Shown here: piece after piece, positions 57,541-64,000 of the stretch | How the letters are laid out: each line of letters begins with the position of its first letter | Position numbering within the stretch: position 1 is the stretch's first letter | Assembly (NCBI GenBank): GCA_033398695.1 | Contig: CM065809.1 | Location: forward strand, 86,347,644 to 86,411,643 | Length of the DNA: 64,000 bases | DNA from: Orobanche coerulescens | Taxonomy: Eukaryota; Streptophyta; Magnoliopsida; Lamiales; Orobanchaceae | Direction: 5' to 3' | The notes under the pieces: model-generated | What the model was told of the DNA's origin: nothing | Databases searched by the model: none | The model's input: the letters and a program-made list of their open reading frames with translations, nothing else | Position numbers and translations under genes: made by a program

Positions 57541-57885
57541 TTCTCGGAGAGGATTGGCTCAACCGTTATGGAGTCTTTGAATTACCGAGAGAGAGTCATT
57601 TCCATCATTGCCGATGACGGATTCGAACACTTATTCCGAGGATGGAGACCGGGAAGCTCGGGAAATTGATCAAGGCAATGAAAGTCAGAAATTATCAAAC
57701 AAGGATGTCACGGACTTTGGTGCTATGCCATGAGGAAAGAGGAAGGAGTAGAGCTCTCGTCCATTTCGGGTGAATGAGTTCTCCGATGTATTTCTGACGA
57801 ACTACAGGTTACCTCCGCAGAGGGGAGTGGAATTCACTATCGAACTAGAGCTGGAGCAGCTCCTATTTCCAGAGCACCATATCGC
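57541..57885 (+). pseudogene. pol: Element D protease end - RT linker, multiply frameshifted
   Basis: Fragments in alternating frames match A and [53 protein letters not shown]. At least four small indels occur in about 350 bases, an unusually dense run. Confidence 0.8.
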
Positions 57886-58563
57886 ATGGCGACAACCGAG
57901 ATGTATGAACTCAAGAAGCAACTGGGGGAATTGTTACAGAAGGGCTATATCCAACCTAGTGTTTCTCCTTGGGGAGCGCCCGTTCTTTTTGTCCGAAAGA
58001 AAGACGGATCCCTCCGACTGTGTATTGATTACAGGGAACTCAATAAGATGACAATCAAGAACAAGTATCCTATACCTCGGATCGACGACTTTTTTGATCA
58101 ACTGCAAGGGGCAAGGGTATTCTCGAAGATTGACTTGCGATCAGGATACCACCAGTTGAGAATTAAGGAATCAGATATACCGAAATCTGCATTCAGATCC
58201 CGGTACGGGCATTATGAATTCGTAGTGATGCCGTTTGGACTTACCAATGCTCATGCAGTATTCATGCAATTGATGAATCGGGTATTCTTGGAATACTTGG
58301 ATAAATTTGTGGTCGTCTTCATTGATGACATCCTGATATATTCGAAAAACGCAGAGGAACATGCTGAACATTTGCGTGTGGTTTTGAGCACCTTGAGGAA
58401 AGAACAGCTATATGCAAAATTTTCAAAATGCGAGTTCTGGCTTAAGGAAGTGACCTTCCTTGGACATGTGATATCACCGATGGAGTTCAGTGGACCGAAG
58501 AAAGTCGAAGCGATCTTAGAATGGGAAGCTCCTAAGAACGTGAAGGAAGTCCAAGCTTCTTAG
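57886..58563 (+). pseudogene. pol: Element D reverse transcriptase
   Basis: An open stretch of 225 codons with [56 protein letters not shown] (A and C have NAP) and catalytic FIDD at 58318-58329. It continues to [11 protein letters not shown], then slips: the GVQVDPKK of C is garbled, and the frame ends just after KNVKEVQAS. Confidence 0.92.
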
Positions 58564-58760
58564 GACTAGTGGATATTAGCGCCGCTTTGTAGAGGATTTT
58601 CCAAAATTGCTCGTCCGCTCACCCGGCTATTACGTAAAACTCAAAAGTTCATGTGGAATGAGAAGTGCCCCGGGTTTTGACGAACTTAAGAGGAGGCCGA
58701 CGACAAAGACCTATATTAGCGCTACTGTAAGGAACCGACGGATTTATGGTATACTGACGC
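58564..58760 (+). pseudogene. pol: Element D RT connection, garbled
   Basis: DNA similarity to C continues ([26 protein letters not shown]), but every few codons the frame changes. No usable reading frame. Confidence 0.75.
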
Positions 58761-59246
58761 TTGAATCGTGGTGCAGGTTGTGTATTGATGCAGAAGGATA
58801 AAGTGATTGCTTATGCCTCTCGGCAATTGAAACCATACGAGATTAATTACCCGACTCATGATCTGGAGCTAGCAGCTGTGGTCTTTGCCTTGAAAATATG
58901 GCGACATTATTTGTATGGCACTCATTGTCAGATCTTTACAGATCATAAGAGCCTCAAGTACATTTTCAGTCAGAAAGAGTTAAACATGAGACAGAGAAGG
59001 TGGCTGGAATTAATCAAGGATTACGACTTAGAGATTCTCTATCATCCGGGGAAAGCAAACGTAGTAGCTGATGCTTTGAGCCGTAAACCTGTTTCCCTTC
59101 GAGTGTTGGAAGCACTTACGTCCCAAACCAAGATTCAACGGAACCGATCCGCGAGGATTGAAGTATGGGCACCGGGAATCCAAGGGCAACTTTATGTGAT
59201 GGAACCGACTTCATCATTAGTCGAGGAGATCAAGTCTAAACAATGA
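58761..59246 (+). pseudogene. pol: Element D RNase H
   Basis: [44 protein letters not shown] and [10 protein letters not shown] are all present. The first RNase H Asp region (YSDASN) is lost upstream. The frame ends in KSKQ-stop. It would degrade the RNA strand after reverse transcription. Confidence 0.9.
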
Positions 59247-60110
59247 ACGATTCCCGATCTTTCGATTGTGTGACGAAGTAAAGAAAGGAAAAGCCCCAGG
59301 ATTCGTGATACAAGACGATGGAGTTACGAGATTTCAAAGTCGACTTTGCGTTCCCGAGGATGATGATTTGAGACGGACAATTTTAAAGGAAGCTCATAGC
59401 GCGCCCTATTCTATTCACCCAGGCGGTAGTAAGATGTATAAGGATCTTAAGCAAAACTTCCGGTGGGGAATATGAAGAAGGACGAGCGTAGCACGTTTGA
59501 AGTGTTTGACTTGTCACAGGTTAAGATTGAACATCGGCGACTCCGCCGAATGTTAAAGCCGCTCCCGATCCCTGAATGGAAGTGGGAGGATATCTCGATG
59601 GATTTCATCACTAGTATGCCAAGGACTAGAACGGGAATGAACATGATTTGGGTTGTAGTTGATCGACTAACCAAGTCGGCTCATTTCCTAGGGATCAAAG
59701 ATACTTGGGGACCCGAGAGATTGGCGCGAGTATTTATTGCGGAGATAGTCAGATTGCATGTTACGCCGAAGACCATTATTTCGGATCGAGATAGTCGTTT
59801 CGTGTCGCACTTCTGGAAAGCAGTTCACAAGGCTTTGGGGACTGAACTCAACTTTAGCATAGCTTATCATCCCCAAACGGACGGTCAGTCCGAAAGGACT
59901 ATTCAAACTGTAGAAGACATGCTTAGAGCTTGTGCTTTGGATTGGTCAGCTGATTGGGAAGTTCATTTGCCATTAGTCGAATTCACCTATAATAATAGTT
60001 GGCATGCTTCTATTAAGATGGCCCCATTTGAAGCTTTATACGGGAGAAGATGCCGATCACCCCTGTGTTGGGATGATTCTTCGGATTTGATCGGGACGGA
60101 ACTGCACTGA
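59247..60110 (+). pseudogene. pol: Element D integrase, zinc-binding and core domains
   Basis: A first frame (59266-59475) carries [18 protein letters not shown] second (59463-60110) starts after the damaged Cys pair (the CLTC of relatives is missing) and holds the core: MDFIT, SDRDSRF and the Glu in LVEFTYNNSWH, through GRRCRSPLCWDDSSD. It ends GTELH by frameshift where C reads GTEPELIVQT. Core catalytic residues are intact. Confidence 0.9.
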
Positions 60111-60636
60111 TTATTCGGACTCAAGAGAAGATAGCTTTGATTCGAGAGAGACTGCTGATCGCCCAGTCGACAAGTCTTATGCAGATGTACGTCGTCGCCC
60201 TCTAGAGTTCGACGCTGGGGACCATGTACTATTGAAGGTGTCTCCTACACGAGGGATTTTCCGTTTTGGGAGAAGAGGCAAGCTTAGTCCGAGATATATC
60301 GGACCATTTGAGATCCTAGAGAGAGTTGGGGATTTAGCATACAGGTTGGCCTTACCGCCATCGCTGAGTCATGTTCACAATGTGTTCCACGTATCCCAAC
60401 TACGGAAGTATGTACCGGACCCTAGTCACGTCATTGATTTCGATGAGATCGAGATAGCTAATGATGGCACCTTCGAAGAAAGACCAATCAAGATACTTGA
60501 GAGCCGGATCAAGCAATTGAGGAATAAACCAATACCCTTGGTTAAAGTACAATGGTCACGATATGGAGTCGAAGAGGCCACTTGGGAAACGGAGGACAGT
60601 ATGAAGACTAGATATCCGGAGTTGTTTTCATCTTAA
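60111..60636 (+). pseudogene. pol: Element D integrase C-terminal domain and chromodomain
   Basis: After a damaged stretch (60111-60231), an open frame reads KVSPTRGIFRFGRRGKLS, SPRYIGPFEILERVG and LPPSLSHVHNVFHVSQL. The chromodomain is VKVQWSRYGVEEATWETE, and the end is YPELFSS with TAA. It is the least damaged chromodomain end of the Tekay-like elements here. Confidence 0.92.
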
Positions 60637-60671
60637 GTTTCGGGACGAAACTTCTTTTTAGGGAGGAAGGA
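60637..60671 (+). other. Pre-PPT hairpin and polypurine tract, element D
   Basis: GTTTCGGGACGAAAC (60637-60651) begins right after the TAA. CTTTTTAGGGAGGAAGGA ends at the LTR's TG. Both are identical to element C. Confidence 0.85.
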
Positions 60672-61120
60672 TGTAATACCCGAGATTTCTGTTATGTAAT
60701 TGGAACTCGTGATATTGTAATGATTGTACTTGATTTGAGTATTATTTTCCGTATTTCATAATCCGATGTTGTCGAGCGTTTAATTCCGTGATTGTGATTT
60801 AAAGATTGTAAATCGCGCATGTAGCGCACGCTATCGGCTATGTTTAGCGTGCGCTAACGTGGGTTCATAGCGCACGCCATCGAGTATCCTTAGCGCACGC
60901 TATGCGCGGTCAAATTGATTGAGACGTGCGGTAGGTGAGAGCCGTCGGGGACCCCGCCGGATAGTGTCGACGCACTGACGGCTTTCGGGAAAAGCCGAAG
61001 TCAACGCCTTAGCGCACGCATGGTATATGCGTAACGCACGCTAAGTGCCGAGTCTGATTAGGATGTGAGCCGTTAGCGCACGCCACGAACAGGGTCTAGC
61101 GCGCGCTAATAGCCATTTAT

Positions 61121-61128
61121 TATAAATA
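61121..61128 (+). promoter_or_regulatory. TATA box, element D 3' LTR
   Basis: TATAAATA followed by GGACAAAG, matching the 5' LTR. Confidence 0.8.
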
Positions 61129-62653
61129 GGACAAAGATCCTATTCGTGATTCGATTCTCTCTACTCTCATTACCCGAATTCCTACACGTAAAACATAACT
61201 TCCTCACCCCAAACACTTCATATCAACATCACGATTTGTGATTGAAGATCGTTCATCATTGGAGATTGTTGTTCAAGCTTTCGGTGTCGGATTGCTTCAT
61301 TTTCCTCCGTGTTCTTCACTACTTGAGGTAGGTGATTCCTCACCAACGTTAGTAATGTTCTTAAGGACGCGATCATGTTTAGATAGCCAGTTATTTTGTT
61401 TATGATCGGTCATCACATGTTAGAAGGATATTTTCGATGTTTCGACACTTATTCATCGTATGAACCTTTGAACCATCTTAGTAGTATGAACTCCTAAACG
61501 TTTTCAAATCGATTTATGGTTAGTAATCGGAGATTACCTAGTTCGTATGTTTCACGTTGGAATCATGTGTTTTGGGACTTGGAATAATCGGAACTTAGAA
61601 TACTTCTTGAAGATCTTAGAAAAGATATGATATTGAGATGACTATCCGTATATTTGTATTTCGCGATCATAAATCTTCCACAAACCTTATTAGCATGATT
61701 TGCCCGAAGATAACTTGTATTATCACGGTAGAATTCATGAGTTCTTCACCATTCAACCCAGTTTGGATTTCAGATTCTCGCCATGTAAGATTAGCGCACG
61801 CTAACACATGTGAGTAAACGAGCGCTATCGGGTCGATTAACACCCGAAGCGTCGTAGCGACGTTATGAGACCACCAGTCGATCGCCAGACCGTGGCTAGC
61901 GACGCTAGTCTTACATGATAGCGTCGCTAACAAGCTCGCTTAGCGCACGTTACGTAGAGTACGTAGCGCACGCTAAGCAGTCCAGGCAGATTGGTTATTT
62001 TTGAGCCTTTCGGCCGTAGACCGAATTGTTAGGCCATCGTTCGACTTGAGATGATTTGTATATCGTTCCTTTTGTTAAGGTTCGAGCTTGTTACGTTGAT
62101 CGAAGGAGGCGGCCTTCGAGCGTGTCGAGAACATTGAAGTGTTTCGTCCTTGCCATTTTCGAGGCAAGTATCATATGTCGAGTTCGATTTATCATACTTG
62201 TGGTTTTATTCATATTGTTGAATATGAGATGTGTTTCTGAGAATTTTCGTGATATTCGTTGTTGTTTTTTCGTATTGATGAACATACTGAAATGCATATG
62301 TGTATGCATAATTGTTTGATTATGGTATAAATGATCCGAGGGGGGGTCATGAGGATCTATGCTGAGGGCGCTGGATCGAATGTCCACCATGCGTTGGCCC
62401 GACGGGATCATCATGGGGATCTATGCTGAGGGCGCTGGATCGCTGAACGGGTTTTCCACCATGCGTTGGTCCGACGGGATCATCATGGGGATCTATGCTG
62501 AGGGCGCTGGATCGCTGGATTACCATATATTGTGTTGATGGAATCGTGAGGATTCGCATCGTTGGATTCCGGTGGCGGAAGTCTGTTTTGCATGTTTTGT
62601 GATGTATTGATGATTTATTGTATGATGATACTTGTACTAGCATTGTTTTGCTA

Positions 62654-62667
62654 ACCCCTTCGGGGGT
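62654..62667 (+). other. UUCG-tetraloop hairpin in D 3' LTR
   Basis: ACCCC-TTCG-GGGGT, same as in the 5' LTR. Confidence 0.75.
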
Positions 62668-62984
62668 GGACATTGTTTTGATGTTCAGGTAGCCGAGGAG
62701 CGGGAAAGCAACTACAGTACCGACAGGACGATGAGATGGCTCAGTGATGTGATTGGTGTTATTGTGTTTGGTCTTCTTGGTTCGTTTAGTACTCGAGTAC
62801 GTCTGTTGTAATAAAGTCAATTCGATATGGTTGTATTAGTTAACTTATTTGATTGGTTGAACCAAATCTGTATTTGAACTTCAGTTGTTCGATTGTATTG
62901 TTTTTACACTTCTTCTAAAATAGCCTTGTAAATCCTTATCTAAAGGGTTTACTACTGTAATTATTCGAATATCTCGGGTGTTAC

Positions 62985-64000
62985 GTAAAAACCCGTCCAA
63001 ATGATCCGCGCCCTCAAGATAGATCCCCATGATGATCCGTCGGACCAACGCATGGTGGACATTCGATCCAAGCGCCCAAGATAGATCCTCATGATCCCCT
63101 CGGATCATTTATATCATAAATCAATCAACTATGCATACATATATGCATTTCAATATGTTCATCAATACGAACAAATAACAACGAATACCACGAGAAATTT
63201 AGAATATATCTCATATTCAACAACATGAACAAAACCACAAGCATGATCAAAGTTTCAATATAAATCGAACTCGACATATGATACTTGCCTCGAAAATGGC
63301 AAGAACGAAACACTTCAATGATCTCAACACACTCAAGGCCGCCTCCTTCGATCAACGTAACAAGCTTGAACCTTAACAAAAGGAATGATATACAAATCAT
63401 CTCAAGTCGAACGATGGCCTAACAATTGTCTACGGCCGAAAAGCTCAAAATAAACAATCTGCTCGATCGCTAGCGTGCGCTACGTACTCTACGTAACGCG
63501 GCGCTAAGCCGCCTGTTAGCGACGCTATCGTATAAGACTAGGTGCGCTAGCCACGGATCGATTTGAAACGGCTGATACATAACGTACGTTACGTACGTAT
63601 TGTGCGTTAACTCAACCCCGATAGCGCACGTTAACTAACGTATGTTAGCGTGCGCTAATCTTGCATGGCGTAATCATCGCTAATGTAAAACCGGTTGAAT
63701 GGTGATGAACTCATGAATTCTATGGTGATAATACAAGTCATCCTCGAGCATATCATGCTAATAAGGTTTGTGGAAGTTCTATGATTATGAGATACAAATA
63801 TACGGATAATCATCTCAACATCATAATTCATCTACGATCTTCAAGAAATATTCTAAGTTCCATTCGTCCTACGTTCCAAACGCATGATTCCAAAGTATAA
63901 AACGTAACAACTGGGTAACATCCGTTTACTGATCATAAATCGATTTGAAAATGCTAAGGAGTCCAAATACTAAGATGGTTCAAAGGTTCAAACGATATAT
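62985..64000 (-). repeat. LTR I, second piece, running out of the window
   Basis: It resumes the C-family LTR at AACCCGTCC and follows C's 5' LTR in order: tandem module, the ATATGCATTTCAATATGTTC stretch, then a palindrome cluster at about 63470-63660. The end of the window resembles the reverse complement of D's LTR (54300-54560) more than C. No genes are seen; ORFs here are mirror images of LTR sequence. Confidence 0.88.

Larger units (their letters stand above)
53495..62984 (+). mobile_element. Element D: Ty3/gypsy Tekay/Del-type chromovirus
   Basis: It has two LTRs (53495-55819 and 60672-62984) and an internal region with PBS, Gag to integrase-chromodomain, hairpin and PPT on the plus strand. 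It is inserted into LTR I; flanks GAAAA and about GTAAAA indicate a 5-base duplication blurred by an indel. Proteins are closest to element C. Many frame changes occur, mostly 1-2 base indels beside CAG/CTG words. The LTRs are highly similar except in stretches such as 61760-61940. Confidence 0.94.
60672..62984 (+). repeat. Element D 3' LTR (2313 bp)
   Basis: It is collinear with 53495-55819 and ends GGGTGTTAC before GTAAAAACCC. It contains a U3 palindrome cluster (60822-61109), TATA box (61121-61128), damaged downstream cluster (about 61790-61975), tandem module (about 62341-62520) and UUCG hairpin (62654-62667). The stretch 61760-61940 has many small indels against the other copy, while most of the rest is near identical. 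Confidence 0.94.

Overview
The window is a block of plant repetitive DNA. I see no convincing host gene, rRNA, tRNA or bacterial feature. Ty3/gypsy chromoviruses of the Tekay/Del type (arginine-glycine-rich Gag start, two CCHC knuckles, C-terminal chromodomain, LTRs over 2 kb, initiator-Met primer sites), a Ty1/copia element and a plant L1-type LINE point to a eudicot with a large genome, in a TE-dense, probably pericentromeric or intergenic region. The species cannot be named from the sequence.

Layout. A (plus, 1-8689) is a gypsy element whose 5' LTR is cut by the window edge; it sits inside an LTR remnant X (8690-9592). X and element B (9949-18400) are both inserted into the 3' LTR of C (minus, 9593-26803). 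B has two LTRs of about 3.95 kb, only 537 bp of internal DNA, and a CTTGA target duplication. C is inserted in LTR fragment Y (26804 to about 27336). A degenerate LINE (about 27337-41935) is split by the copia element F (minus, 27685-37317, TTCTC target duplication). A broken gypsy integrase and LTR follow (G, 41936-45993). H (minus, 45994-52947) is a gypsy element whose gag is cut by LTR I (52948-53494, resuming at 62985). I is itself split by D (plus, 53495-62984).

No element is coding-competent as written. A, C, D, F, G and the LINE carry stops and/or frameshifts. H keeps one frame through about 1,500 codons but has five nonsense codons. B kept only the end of integrase. They therefore depend on proteins from other copies, if they are active at all.

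The most striking non-coding structure is a recurring promoter-region design. The A/C/D/I family carries dozens of a 12-14 bp near-palindrome (TTAGCG-YR-CGCTAA) in two clusters per LTR, one ending just upstream of a TATAAATA box. Y (TTACGTACGTTA), H (GTGCCGCGGCAC) and the leader of F (CCGTGTCA-N2-TGACACGG) each have a cluster of a different CpG-containing palindrome. The A/C/D/I LTRs also share a roughly 75-bp tandem module and a hairpin with a cUUCGg tetraloop. Separately, differences between related copies concentrate at CAG/CTG, the plant CHG methylation context, so many frameshifts in D, I and part of C may be sequencing artefacts.
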